Below, piece by piece: positions 55,983 through 64,000 of a DNA stretch of 64,000 nucleotides. The notes beneath the pieces are model-generated. The model was given only the letters and a program-made list of their open reading frames with translations. It was not told the DNA's origin and made no database searches. This DNA is from Actinomycetes bacterium (GTDB lineage: Bacteria; Actinomycetota; Acidimicrobiia; Acidimicrobiales; Bog-793): positions 62,001 through 126,000 of the forward strand of contig JAJZBI010000005.1 in assembly GCA_021798985.1 (NCBI GenBank), given 5' to 3'. The stretch's first letter is position 1, and every line of letters begins with the position of its first letter. Both the position numbers and the translations under genes were made by a program.

Positions 55983-57262
55983 GCGAGCCCAATCCCGGGG
56001 AGCGCAGAGAGGCCTTCCAGGCGCCGACGGGCACCCGGGACGTCCTGCCACCGGAGTCCACGCGCTTTGCCGCCCTGATCGAGCGCTTCGGAGGCCTCGC
56101 GCGCCGCGCCGGATACGGCTTGGTGGTCTCGCCGCTCTTTGAGGACCCCGCCGTCTTCCGCCGTAGCGCCGGCGAGGAGTCCGACATCGCGAAGGACGAG
56201 ATGTACGAGTTCTTCGACAAGGGCGGCCGTCCGCTGGCGCTGCGCCCCGAGGGCACCGCCTCGGTCGTGCGCGCCTTCGTCCAGCATCGCCCCGTGCTGC
56301 CGTGGAAGACGTGGTACGTGACGCCCGCCTTTCGCTACGAGCGGCCCCAGGCCGGCCGCTACCGCCAGCACCACCAGCTCGGCGTTGAGGCGCTCGGCAG
56401 CGAGGACGCCGATCTCGACGTGGAGGTGATCGCGCTCGGGGCGCGCTACCTCCAAGCCGTCGGCCTCCGCAACCTCGAGCTCAAGATCAACTCGATGGGC
56501 GATCCAGCCTGCATGCCCTCCTATCGTGAGGCGCTCATCGCCTATCTCGCTGCCAACGAGGCGCGGCTTTGCGATGGGCACCGCCAGCGCTGGAAGAACA
56601 ACCCGCTGCGGGTGCTCGACTGCAAGAACGCCGCCTGCAGGGCGGTCACCGCTGAGGCGCCCCGCCTCTCGGCGTTTTGGTGCAAGGAGTGCCGGGCGCA
56701 CTACGAGCGCGTGCGCACCGGGCTCTTTGCCCTCGGGATCGGCGTGGTGGAAGACGACTTCTTGGTGCGGGGCTTTGACTACTACACCCGCACCACCTTC
56801 GAATTCGCCGCGCTTGGCCTGGACGCCGCCCAGAACGTCGTGCTCGGCGGTGGCCGCTACAACGGACTGGTCGAGCAGCTCGGGGGTCCGCACACCCCGG
56901 GCATCGGCTTTGGCAGCGGGATCGAGCGGGTGCTGCTCGCCGCCGACGCCGAAGGGGCGCTCGCCGATCTCAGCCAGGGGATCGACGTCTTCGTCGTCGA
57001 TCTCACCGACGGCAGCGCCGCGAGAGACCTGACCGAGCAGCTGCGCGCCGCCGGCATTGGCGCCGAGCGGGCATTCGACCAGCGGTCGATAAAGGCTCAG
57101 CTCAAGCTCGCGGACCGCTCGGGTGCTCGCGTGGCGGTGATCGTCGGCGCCGACGAGCGGGCCCGCGGCGTGGTGAGCCTGCGGGAGCTTCGCGGCGAGG
57201 ACCGAACCCAGAGCGAGGTGCCCATCAGCGAGCTCGTCGCAACTCTGCAGGCGCGGCGCTGA
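55979..57262 (+). CDS. hisS: Histidyl-tRNA synthetase
   Basis: 427 residues from GTG 55979, overlapping the relA stop. Class II motifs: FQAPTGTRDVLPPES and ALRPEGTASVVRAF (motif 1 to start of the active site), TWYVTPAFRYERPQAGRYRQHHQLGVE (motif 2), VRGFDYYTRTTFEFAA and GIGFGSGIERVLLAADAEG (motif 3). The C-terminal anticodon domain ends near VPISELVATLQ. It charges tRNA-His. The relA-hisS pair matches actinobacterial order. Confidence 0.96.
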   Translation: MSEPNPGERREAFQAPTGTRDVLPPESTRFAALIERFGGLARRAGYGLVVSPLFEDPAVFRRSAGEESDIAKDEMYEFFDKGGRPLALRPEGTASVVRAFVQHRPVLPWKTWYVTPAFRYERPQAGRYRQHHQLGVEALGSEDADLDVEVIALGARYLQAVGLRNLELKINSMGDPACMPSYREALIAYLAANEARLCDGHRQRWKNNPLRVLDCKNAACRAVTAEAPRLSAFWCKECRAHYERVRTGLFALGIGVVEDDFLVRGFDYYTRTTFEFAALGLDAAQNVVLGGGRYNGLVEQLGGPHTPGIGFGSGIERVLLAADAEGALADLSQGIDVFVVDLTDGSAARDLTEQLRAAGIGAERAFDQRSIKAQLKLADRSGARVAVIVGADERARGVVSLRELRGEDRTQSEVPISELVATLQARR

Positions 57263-57380
57263 TCGCGGGCGTCCGTCGTCGGTTCGGGGACGCGGACCTC
57301 TCGGTGTGCACGCGCTGACCTGTCTCAGCATTTCTACGGCCGGTTTCCTGAACTGAGAAAGAGTCAGCTCGCTTCGGTGG

Positions 57381-57429
57381 CCGTTTCCGCACGTCAGGAG
57401 AGTTGAAGTAGAAGTGTCTACGGTCCACC
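57381..57429. repeat. Left copy of a ~49-bp degenerate direct repeat
   Basis: CCGTTTCCG starts and CTACGGTCCACC ends this element; between them are GTCA and TTGAAG blocks and AGTG shared with the copy at 58765-58812. Both copies are in the same orientation, and they bracket the two toxin-antitoxin modules. Confidence 0.55.
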
Positions 57430-57481
57430 AAATTCGCGACCGTAGGTCGCTATCGAACGTCAAGATTCCGCACCCGGCCGA

Positions 57482-57760
57482 TCACTTCGGGCGGGAGACC
57501 TCGCTCCGATGGTCGACGCGGCCGATATAGACGATGCGATCGCTCTCGTCGATCCAGTAGATCACCTGGTACGCGCCGACTCGTGCCGCATGCCAGCATT
57601 CGAGTTCACGATCGAGCGGATGCCCGATCCGGTGAGGCTCTCCGATCAGGCGACCGAAGCAGAACTCGACGATGGCTCCGACGACGCGAGGTGAAGACGC
57701 TGCAAGACGGTCGAGCTGGCGAAGCGCAGGTGGTGACCACTGGAGTTGATATTCATCCAC
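57482..57760 (-). CDS. RelE/ParE-superfamily toxin
   Basis: 92 residues. The fold pattern is clear: YQLQWSPPALRQLDRLAAS at the start, GRLIGEPHRIGHPLDRELECWHAARVGAYQVIYWIDESDRIVYIGRVDHRSEV to the end. The Arg-x-Gly-x-[YD]-[RQ]-[VI]-[IL]-Y strand is typical; here the usual Arg is Gln (GAYQVIYWID). Its start overlaps the antitoxin stop by 8 bp. It belongs to the minus-strand module of the divergent pair. Confidence 0.88.
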   Translation of the reverse strand: MDEYQLQWSPPALRQLDRLAASSPRVVGAIVEFCFGRLIGEPHRIGHPLDRELECWHAARVGAYQVIYWIDESDRIVYIGRVDHRSEVSRPK

Positions 57761-58043
57761 GGGCCCAGCGTTCCAACGCCTGCTCCTTGGTCAGCTCGAT
57801 CGTCTGACCAGCCTGGCGAGCAGCGGCGGCCTCGCGGAGATCTGCCATCGCGTTTGGATCGGACAACAGGTCGAGCGTGTCTTCGAGCGTTTCCAGGTCC
57901 TGCACCGCGAGCACGACGACGCTCGGTCGCCCGTGCTTCGTGATCACGACGCGACGGTGCTGGGTCTCCACGCCTTCGACGACCTCGGACAGATGCGCTT
58001 TGGCGTCCGCCAAGGTGACCTGCTCGGCAGCGGGGATGACCAT
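57753..58043 (-). CDS. Phd/YefM-family antitoxin
   Basis: 96 residues from ATG 58043. LADAKAHLSEVVEGVETQHRRVVITKHGRPSVVVLAVQDLETLEDTLDLL is the standard Phd/YefM fold, with a C-terminal toxin-binding tail. TATAGT lies 7 bp before the ATG inside a CTGAGA-CTATA-TCTCAG inverted repeat, so transcription is probably leaderless and autorepressed. Confidence 0.9.
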   Translation of the reverse strand: MVIPAAEQVTLADAKAHLSEVVEGVETQHRRVVITKHGRPSVVVLAVQDLETLEDTLDLLSDPNAMADLREAAAARQAGQTIELTKEQALERWARG

Positions 58044-58045
58044 AA

Positions 58046-58062
58046 CTGAGACTATATCTCAG
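58046..58062 (-). promoter_or_regulatory. Operator and -10 box of the minus-strand toxin-antitoxin module
   Basis: CTGAGA-CTATA-TCTCAG is a perfect 6-bp inverted repeat with a 5-bp spacer. On the minus strand TATAGT (58056-58051) forms a good -10 box inside it, 7 bp before the ATG. Confidence 0.65.
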
Positions 58063-58169
58063 CGACCGAGCGTTGGCAGTCGAGGCGTTGCCGCACGGCA
58101 GGCGAGCTCGAATACGAGTGGACTACGGCGCTCGGGCGGTTTGAATAGGAAATGGTCTGCTTCACCGGT

Positions 58170-58190
58170 GTGTACGCAAGATGGTACACT
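58170..58190 (+). promoter_or_regulatory. Operator and -10 box of the plus-strand toxin-antitoxin module
   Basis: GTGTAC (58170-58175) and GTACAC (58184-58189) form a perfect inverted repeat around 8 bp. TACACT (58185-58190) is a -10 box 6 bp before ATG 58197, with no ribosome site between, so a leaderless transcript is likely. Confidence 0.55.
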
Positions 58191-58196
58191 TTGGGC

Positions 58197-58478
58197 ATGA
58201 GTAAGACGGTTCCGATTCGCGAGCTGCGTAGTGAGCTCAGCCAGGTGATCGACCAGGTCGCTGACCTCCGCGAACACGTCATCGTCACCCGACACGGTCG
58301 GCCCGCAGCCGTGCTCGTCCCCGTGGACGAGTACGAAGCCTTGGAGGAGACGGCGGAGATCCTCTCCGACGCCGAGACGATGACTGCCATCGAAGAGGGA
58401 CGACGGGAAGTCGAGCGGGGGGAGACCGTCACGCTCGACCAGCTTCGCCAAGAACTCCGGTCGCGCCGTCCCACGTGA
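58197..58478 (+). CDS. Phd/YefM-family antitoxin
   Basis: 93 residues from ATG 58197. KTVPIRELRSELSQVIDQVADLREHVIVTRHGRPAAVLVPVDEYEALEETAEIL is a textbook Phd/YefM domain, followed by an acidic toxin-binding tail ending in RSRRPT. It has the same architecture as the antitoxin on the other strand but only moderate similarity, so the two modules are not a recent duplication. The stop overlaps the toxin start (GTGA). Confidence 0.92.
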   Translation: MSKTVPIRELRSELSQVIDQVADLREHVIVTRHGRPAAVLVPVDEYEALEETAEILSDAETMTAIEEGRREVERGETVTLDQLRQELRSRRPT

Positions 58479-58738
58479 GCCGGGTCGAGCTCGCCCGGCG
58501 AGCCCGCAGGGACATCGTCGAGCTCGACTGGCCGCGCTCCGATGCCGTTGTCGAGGCCCTCGGTCTCCTCGAGCGCGAACCAGAGGCAGGTCATCTTCTT
58601 CGGGGGCGGCTCCGCGGCCTGCGGTCGCTCCGAGTCGGGACCTACCGGATCATCTATCAGCTCGACGACGACCAGCGCATGGTGCACGTGCTGGTGGTCC
58701 GCCATCGCTCCGTCGCCTACACGACCGACCCCCGCTGA
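58475..58738 (+). CDS. RelE-family mRNA interferase toxin
   Basis: 87 residues from GTG 58475 (GTGA overlap). VELARRARRDIVELDWPRSDAVVEALGLLEREPEAGHLLRGRLRGLRSLRVGTYRIIYQLDDDQRMVHVLVVRHRSVAY fits RelE, including the catalytic-face pattern RVGTYRIIYQ and the late HR. It would cleave mRNA on the ribosome when free of antitoxin. Forms a module with the preceding gene. Confidence 0.92.
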   Translation: MSRVELARRARRDIVELDWPRSDAVVEALGLLEREPEAGHLLRGRLRGLRSLRVGTYRIIYQLDDDQRMVHVLVVRHRSVAYTTDPR

Positions 58739-58764
58739 CCGTCGTCCCCGAACCGGGCAACGAC

Positions 58765-58812
58765 CCGTTTCCGAGGTCATCGAGGTTTGAAGACGAGTGC
58801 CTACGGTCCACC
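58765..58812. repeat. Right copy of the ~49-bp degenerate direct repeat
   Basis: It shares CCGTTTCCG, GGTCA/CGTCA, TTGAAG, AGTG and the exact 12-mer CTACGGTCCACC with the copy at 57381-57429, in the same orientation. It lies 26 bp after the toxin stop. Confidence 0.55.
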
Positions 58813-59198
58813 GGGGCAAGCAACGAGCTGCGGCGGGGCGGCGGCGGGATTCGGGTGGGTGCCCCAAGCGGTGGGCGCGTGTCGCGTGAGTGAGACGGCG
58901 GTGTCGGAGGTCTCGATCACGAGGCTCGAGCCCGCGTGCCGCGCGGACGATCCGTCGAACAGCACCGGGAGGTCGCGCCACACCGGGCAGCGGTGACCGG
59001 CATCGCCGGGCACGGCCATCGTCGAGGCCGAACCTTCGCCGGCGGGCTCGGCCTCTGAGCCCTGTGCCAGGCAACGCCACTACGCTGCCGAGGATCGCCT
59101 GACCGCCCGTTGTTGTCGGTACGCCACCTCGCGCCGGGCGCGACGAGGTGACCTCGGGTCAGGCAGTGGGCGCGTGAAGCGACGGTGAAGAGGACGTG
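58813..59198. other. Region between the toxin-antitoxin island and aspS
   Basis: Weak reading frames on both strands (for example 58801-59019 on the minus strand) lack ribosome sites and known families. The aspS promoter must lie in its last ~150 bp. No RNA structure such as a T-box was recognised, as expected in actinobacteria for this synthetase. Confidence 0.45.
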
Positions 59199-61037
59199 AT
59201 GACGAGCGAGGCCAAGACCGACCAGCCCGAGGCGCGCGCCGTGGTGGCGCCGGGAGGGACCGCTGGCTACGCCGCGCTCGCCGCGGGGGAGTTCCCCAAG
59301 GCTGCGGGGCTGCGCAGCCACTACTGCGGCGAGCTGCGCCCCACCCAGCTCGGTGAGCAGGTGAGCATCTGCGGCTGGGTGGCGCGCCGGCGCGAGCACG
59401 GCGAGCACCTCGCGTTCTTGGACGTCCGGGACTTCAGCGGCATCGTCCAGTGCGTGGTCGACGGGGCCCACCAGCTGCGAAGCGAGTACGTAGTGCGGGT
59501 CACCGGCACCGTCAGCGCCCGCCCCGAAGGCACCGAGAACCCCGCCTTGTCGACGGGGGAGATCGAGCTGCACGACTGTGCGGTCGAGGTGCTCTCGGCG
59601 GCCGAGCCGCCGCCGTTCTCCCTCGATGCCCGCGTCGACACCGACGAGGTGGTGCGCCTGCGCTACCGCTACGTCGACTTGCGCACCGAGCGGATGCAAA
59701 AGAACCTGCGGCTGCGGGCGACCGTCCTCTCCGCCCTGCGGCGCGCGATGGAGGCCAACGGCTTCTTGGAGATCGAGACGCCGCTGTTGTGGACGCCGAC
59801 CCCCGAGGGCAGCCGGGAGTTCGCCATCCCCTCGCGCCTCCAGCACGGCAGCTTCTACGTCTTGCCCCAGAGCCCTCAGATCGCGAAGCAGCTCTCGATG
59901 GTGGGGGGCTTTGACCGCTACTACCAGATCGCCCGTTGCCTTCGCGACGAGGACCTGCGCGCCGATCGCCAGTTCGAGTTCACCCAGCTCGACGTCGAGG
60001 GGTCCTTCCTCACCGAGCCCGAGATCCAGGCCTTCATCGAACAGGCGGTCGCCGAGGCGATCACAGCGGTGGTCGGCGAGCGCCCCGAGGCGGCGTCGCG
60101 CATCACCTGGGCCGAGGCGATCGACCGCTACGGCACCGACAAGCCGGATCTGCGCTTTGGCATGGAGCTCGTCGAGTGCACGCCGATCTTTGCCGAGACG
60201 GGCTTCAACGCGTTCAAGGCCCCGACGATCAAAGGCATCTGCCACCAAGGTGGTGGCGGTGCGCCGCGCACCCGACTCGACCAGCTGACCGAGCGCGCCA
60301 AGTCCCTCGGCGCGAAGGGCCTCGTGTGGATGCGCGTCATTGCGGCCGAAGGCGGTCTCGAGCTCGACTCCCCGGTCGCCAAGTTCATGAGCGAGTCCGA
60401 GAAATCGGCGCTCATCGAGAAGATGGGCGCGAAGGCCGGGGATCTGTTGCTGCTCGTCGCCGACGAGCATCGCCTGGCCTGTGAGGTCTTGGGTCAGCTC
60501 CGCAACGACCTCGGGCGGCCTCCGGTCTATGAGGGCCCGTGGCGCCTCGTGTGGGTGGTCGACTTCCCCCTCTTTGACGGCGTGGACGAGGACGGCCGGC
60601 CACAGGCCGCCCACCACCCCTTCACGATGCCCCACCCCGAGGACCTCGAGAAGATGGACGCCGACCCGCTGTCGGTACGCGCCCAGTCCTACGACCTCGT
60701 GCTGAACGGCTGGGAGCTCGGCTCGGGCAGCATCCGTATCCATCGCAGCGACATCCAGTCCAAGGTCTTCGCCGCCCTCGGGATCAGCGCCGAGGAGGCC
60801 GAGTCGCGCTTTGGGTTCCTGCTCGGGGCCTTCCGCTACGGCGCCCCGCCGCACGGGGGGTTCGCCGTCGGCTTGGATCGGCTGATCGCGATCTTGGCGG
60901 GCGAGGAGAACATCCGCGAGGTGATCGCCTTCCCGAAGACCCAGTCGGGGGCCGACCCGATGACCGGAGCACCCAAGCCGCTCACCGACAAGCAGCTGCG
61001 CGAGCTCGGGTTGCGCCTACCGCCGAAGAAGGACTGA
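59199..61037 (+). CDS. aspS: Aspartyl-tRNA synthetase
   Basis: 612 residues from ATG 59199, with GAGGA at 5-6 bp. An N-terminal extension of ~40 residues precedes the OB-fold anticodon domain (RSHYCGELRPTQLGEQVSICGWVARRREHG). Class II motifs follow: FLEIETPLLWTPTPEGSREFAIPSR, then CLRDEDLRADRQFEFTQLDVEGSF (motif 2). The bacterial GAD insertion lies in between, and GAPPHGGFAVGLDRLIAIL is motif 3. It charges tRNA-Asp, and perhaps tRNA-Asn if the organism uses the amidotransferase route; this cannot be told here. A 14-bp terminator follows. Confidence 0.96.
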   Translation: MTSEAKTDQPEARAVVAPGGTAGYAALAAGEFPKAAGLRSHYCGELRPTQLGEQVSICGWVARRREHGEHLAFLDVRDFSGIVQCVVDGAHQLRSEYVVRVTGTVSARPEGTENPALSTGEIELHDCAVEVLSAAEPPPFSLDARVDTDEVVRLRYRYVDLRTERMQKNLRLRATVLSALRRAMEANGFLEIETPLLWTPTPEGSREFAIPSRLQHGSFYVLPQSPQIAKQLSMVGGFDRYYQIARCLRDEDLRADRQFEFTQLDVEGSFLTEPEIQAFIEQAVAEAITAVVGERPEAASRITWAEAIDRYGTDKPDLRFGMELVECTPIFAETGFNAFKAPTIKGICHQGGGGAPRTRLDQLTERAKSLGAKGLVWMRVIAAEGGLELDSPVAKFMSESEKSALIEKMGAKAGDLLLLVADEHRLACEVLGQLRNDLGRPPVYEGPWRLVWVVDFPLFDGVDEDGRPQAAHHPFTMPHPEDLEKMDADPLSVRAQSYDLVLNGWELGSGSIRIHRSDIQSKVFAALGISAEEAESRFGFLLGAFRYGAPPHGGFAVGLDRLIAILAGEENIREVIAFPKTQSGADPMTGAPKPLTDKQLRELGLRLPPKKD

Positions 61038-61222
61038 CGAGCTCACATTGAGCGAGCGAGCAGCTCGGCGCCGTCGATCCCGTGGGTTCTCCAATGGAGA
61101 ACGGCCGGTATCTGAGCCCTCGAGGAGAACTTCTCGCAGGCGGTGGGCAGGGCCGCCGCTGGCGAGGTGGTGAGGGCCACCTCGGGGCGGGTCTGTTCCG
61201 CGGATGGCTTCAGTGGACGGCG

Positions 61223-61258
61223 CGCGCCGCCCTCAGGCGGAGCGCTGAGGGCGGCGCG
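61223..61258. terminator. Terminator between convergent aspS and aldo/keto reductase genes
   Basis: A 14-bp perfect stem (61223-61236 with 61245-61258) encloses an 8-nt loop. It is 185 bp after aspS and 12 bp beyond the reductase stop, so it serves mainly the latter. Confidence 0.7.
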
Positions 61259-61270
61259 GCCCACTCGGGA

Positions 61271-62281
61271 TCATCGCAAGTTGATCTCGCCGAGCGCCGA
61301 TTCAATGGCCGTCATCTCGGCGGGGCCGAGGGGACCGTGGGCGATCGCGCCGGCGTTCTCCTGGGCCTGGGCGACGGTCCGGATCCCAGGAATCGGGACG
61401 AAGGACGCGCTGCGGGCGAGCAGCCAGCACAGCGCGCCTTGGGCGAGCGTCCGCCCGTTTGCGGTGAGGATGTCGCGGATCTTCTCGAGCCCGTCGAGGA
61501 TCTTGGCCTCCGTACCGCTCACGAGGTCGAAGCGACTGCGCACATCGTCAGTGCCAAAGGTCGTCGTCCGGTCGAACTTGCCCGTGAGGGCCCCCATCGC
61601 GAGCGGGCCGCGGTTGATCCCCGCCAGCCCGTGCGCTTCGAGCACCTCCACCACCGCCGGGTTGTCGTCGATGACGTTGAAGTGCACCTGTGCGCTCGCG
61701 CAGTGCGGGCTCTTTGCGAACGCGGCGATGCGCTCGGGGTCATCGGTGCTCCACCCAAAGGCGCGGATCTTGCCGGCATCGACGAGGGATTCGAGCGTCG
61801 CCACCACCTCGTCGGCTCGGGCGAGGTCGTAGGTGGCGAGGTGGAACTGGTAGAGGTCGATGACGTCGATCCCGAGGCGGGCGAGGCTGGCGTCGCACTG
61901 CTCACGGATCGATGCCGGCGAGGCGTCCGTCCCGGTCGCCTGGCGCGTCTGCTCATCGAAGACGTTGCCGAACTTGGTCGCGATGACGACCTGGTCGCGT
62001 CGGTCCGCGATGGCGCGGCTGACGACCCGCTCGCTGTGGCCGGCGCCGTAGATGTTGGCCGTGTCGATGAAGGCGATCCCGGCGTCGATGGCGGCGTGGA
62101 TGGCCGCGACCGACTCGTCGTCATCGACCTCGCCCCACCCGATCGGCGTGCCGTCGCGATAGGCCGGGCCGCCGATGGCCCAGGCGCCGAAGCCAATGGG
62201 GCTGACCGAGAGGCCACTCGGGCCGAGCGGGCGAGCGCTTTGCGGCACGGAGGCGGAGGAATTGGAGGCAGGAACAGGCAT
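61271..62281 (-). CDS. Aldo/keto reductase
   Basis: 336 residues. The barrel motifs are clear: LSVSPIGFGAWAIGG at the start, GIAFIDTANIYGAGHSERVVSRAI (catalytic Asp and Tyr), VVIATKFGNVFDE (catalytic Lys) and DLYQFHLA with His. NADPH-binding segments follow, with the late FVPIPGIRTVAQAQENAGA. It reduces carbonyl groups of sugars or small aldehydes with NADPH. An N-terminal Ser/Pro leader of about 15 residues suggests the true start could be a few codons later. Alone in its transcript. Confidence 0.92.
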   Translation of the reverse strand: MPVPASNSSASVPQSARPLGPSGLSVSPIGFGAWAIGGPAYRDGTPIGWGEVDDDESVAAIHAAIDAGIAFIDTANIYGAGHSERVVSRAIADRRDQVVIATKFGNVFDEQTRQATGTDASPASIREQCDASLARLGIDVIDLYQFHLATYDLARADEVVATLESLVDAGKIRAFGWSTDDPERIAAFAKSPHCASAQVHFNVIDDNPAVVEVLEAHGLAGINRGPLAMGALTGKFDRTTTFGTDDVRSRFDLVSGTEAKILDGLEKIRDILTANGRTLAQGALCWLLARSASFVPIPGIRTVAQAQENAGAIAHGPLGPAEMTAIESALGEINLR

Positions 62282-62975
62282 TTCACGATGCTAGTCATGA
62301 CCCGCCCGGCGACGCAGTTCCGCCGATTGTGTGCGGTTTGACCCGCCGAGGTCGGGCGACGAGCGTTTCCCACGGCTCAGGGGGATCCATCCCCCCGCCT
62401 CCGCGGCGCTGCGTGGGCCAATCTGCGATCACGCGCCGGCGATGCTGGGAGCCGTCCCGAGGCCATCGTTTTTGGGAGCGGCGGCGCGGACACGCAGCGG
62501 GCCCGCTGAAAGAGAGAGCCGGCCCCACCGTGGGGAGCGAGGCTCGGTCGGCGCCGCGCGGCAGTGGCCCGCACGCCTGCGCCCGCGCGCTGGCGATGTC
62601 GTGTGCGCGGCGCGAATGGGCCAGCACCGGGCGAGCCGCCAGGCGCTGAACCTTGCCTGGCCAGCACCAAGAGGGGGACGAACGACCTGAGCGGAGCTGA
62701 CCAAGGCCCCCTGGACCCGCCAGCGCGCCCGGCGGACGCTGAGGTGAACCCGCGGGAGGGGGATCGGCCACGTCGCCATCGAGGAGTCCTCAGGGGGATC
62801 GCCGCGGTGGGCTCGGCGAGGCCCGGAGCGACGGCGGGGCGATGGCGCACCTCACCGGTCGCTTCTCGGCGCGCTCCAGCGGAGCCGCACGGCAGTGGAA
62901 CGTGCCGGGCACGGCCCCGAAGCAGGCCGAGCGCCGAGGAGGGCTCCGGCGCTCGGTCGATTCGAGGCCGACGTC
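62282..62975. other. Intergenic stretch of ~690 bp without a recognised gene
   Basis: All frames give Arg/Pro/Gly-rich translations that look like shadows of high GC. No ribosome site with good codon pattern, tRNA or repeat was seen. The promoter of the P-type ATPase must lie in its right part. Confidence 0.5.
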
Positions 62976-64000
62976 GTGACCCGGGGGGACGGGCCGCTCG
63001 CGTCGCCAGATGGTCGGTCGGGAGCCCTCGAGGCGACCGATGAGTCGGCTGGATCGTTCGGCGATGGCGGTTCGGGTCCTCGGATCGATCCGCGCGAGCC
63101 GTCTGAACGACTGCTCCGGGACTTGCGGGCGCGACGCGAGGGCCTGAGCGAGCGCGAGGCTGAGCGCCGCCTCGTCGTCTCCGGGCCGAACGAGCTGGCC
63201 ATCAAGGCGCGCCGATCGTGGCTGCGCGAGGTGGTCCGCCAGCTGACCCACCCCCTCGCCTTGTTGTTGTGGGCAGCAGGCGGCCTCGCCTTCTTGACGG
63301 GTGGCCTCGTCTTGCCGGTGGCGATCGGCGGGGTGATCCTCCTCAACGCCCTCTTCGCGTTCGTGCAGGAGCGACAGGCCGAGCGGGCGATCGACGCGCT
63401 GCGCGCTTATTTGCCCGCGCAGGCGAGTGTGCGACGCGACGGCCGGCGCCGGCGCATCGACGCCACGGCACTCGTGCCCGGCGACGTCTTGTTGATCGCC
63501 GAGGGCGATCAGATCTCCGCCGATGCCCGCCTGTTGGCGGGCTCGGTCGAGCTCGACATCTCCGCGCTCACGGGAGAGTCGCTGCCGGTGTTCCGCTCCG
63601 CCGAGCTCGTCGACACCGACGTCAGCTTCTTGCAGGCCCGCGACCTCGTCTTCAGTGGCACCGTGTGCACGGGCGGAGAGGCCGAGGCGCTGGTGTTCGC
63701 GACCGGCATGGCGACCGAGCTCGGCCGCATCGCCGCGCTCTCCCAGCGCGCCGGGCCGAGCGAGAGCCCGCTCGAGCGCCAGGTGCGCAAGGTGGCGTGG
63801 ATGATCGCGGCGGTCGCCCTCGGCGTCGGGGTCGCCTTCTTGGCCCTCGGCACGCTGGCGGCCGGCCTGCCGGTCGCCGACACGGTCATCTTCTCGGTCG
63901 GCCTGCTCGTGGCGAACGTGCCCGAAGGGTTGCTGCCGACGATCACCCTCGCTCTTGCGGTCGGCGTGCGGGCGCTCGCGCGTCGCGGCGCCCTCATGAA
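62976..64000 (+). CDS. Cation-transporting P-type ATPase (cut by window edge)
   Basis: At least 341 residues from GTG 62976; the start is uncertain because upstream sequence is also open and no clear ribosome site is seen. After a Gly/Asp-rich leader the cation-ATPase N-terminal domain appears ([32 protein letters not shown]). Two helices follow ([19 protein letters not shown] and [30 protein letters not shown]). The actuator motif is [13 protein letters not shown], and the ion-binding helix 4 is [20 protein letters not shown] (PEGL as in P2-type Ca/Na-K pumps). The DKTG phosphorylation site lies beyond base 64000. It pumps a cation such as Ca or a monovalent ion. Confidence 0.9.
   Translation, partial: MTRGDGPLASPDGRSGALEATDESAGSFGDGGSGPRIDPREPSERLLRDLRARREGLSEREAERRLVVSGPNELAIKARRSWLREVVRQLTHPLALLLWAAGGLAFLTGGLVLPVAIGGVILLNALFAFVQERQAERAIDALRAYLPAQASVRRDGRRRRIDATALVPGDVLLIAEGDQISADARLLAGSVELDISALTGESLPVFRSAELVDTDVSFLQARDLVFSGTVCTGGEAEALVFATGMATELGRIAALSQRAGPSESPLERQVRKVAWMIAAVALGVGVAFLALGTLAAGLPVADTVIFSVGLLVANVPEGLLPTITLALAVGVRALARRGALM

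Noticed and set aside
58801-59019. Minus-strand ORF of 72 residues before aspS
   Set aside because: No ribosome site or family; it starts near aspS promoter DNA and ends in the direct repeat.

Overview
The window is very GC-rich. Genes are tightly packed, often with ATGA/GTGA-type overlaps, and GTG/TTG starts are common. It carries a SigB/SigF-type sigma module, a 51-residue hydrophobic protein typical of actinobacteria, and the actinobacterial order relA - hisS - aspS. Several start codons sit directly behind a -10-like hexamer, which suggests leaderless transcripts. This points to a high-GC actinobacterium, perhaps a member of Acidimicrobiia or a relative. The class is inferred from gene content only.

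Layout. 1-9030: a beta-glucosidase (GH1, cut by the left edge) diverges from a LacI regulator and an Opp/Dpp-type ABC importer, probably for beta-linked oligosaccharides. 9625-13934: a YihY-like membrane protein, a stand-alone RsbW-like ATPase, and a sigma/anti-sigma/anti-anti-sigma module with a small hydrophobic protein downstream. 14018-16649: a DrrAB-like ABC exporter. 16840-25976: a sugar MFS porter, a LacI (CebR-like) repressor, a CebEFG-like importer without its own ATPase, and a LacZ-type GH2 beta-galactosidase. A canonical CebR-type palindrome lies between the repressor and the importer. 26041-29159: an ECF sigma factor, a membrane-anchored partner with a long low-complexity tail, and a secreted protein built of three 100-residue repeats.

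29650-34507: sugar-acid enzymes (enolase superfamily dehydratase, FAH-family protein), a cytoplasmic GH5 and an ammonium transporter. 34632-37368: a LysE exporter, then a small island with a MazF-like toxin/antitoxin pair and an XRE regulator/nucleotidyltransferase pair that carries a perfect operator. 37790-43634: a UvrD-like helicase, a phosphotransferase, a transketolase and a TetR regulator. 43716-53554: membrane proteins (YfhO-like, DedA, GT87-like), a 1-Cys peroxiredoxin and a GGDEF-EAL protein. 53691-61037: relA, hisS and aspS, with two divergent YefM/RelE-type toxin-antitoxin modules between hisS and aspS, flanked by a degenerate ~49-bp direct repeat. 61271-64000: an aldo/keto reductase and the start of a cation P-type ATPase cut by the right edge.

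Together the genes suggest a saprophyte that takes up beta-glucosides and galactosides, hydrolyses them in the cytoplasm, and uses LacI-family control. It also has stress-sigma circuitry and several toxin-antitoxin modules. No rRNA, tRNA, CRISPR array or insertion sequence was recognised.
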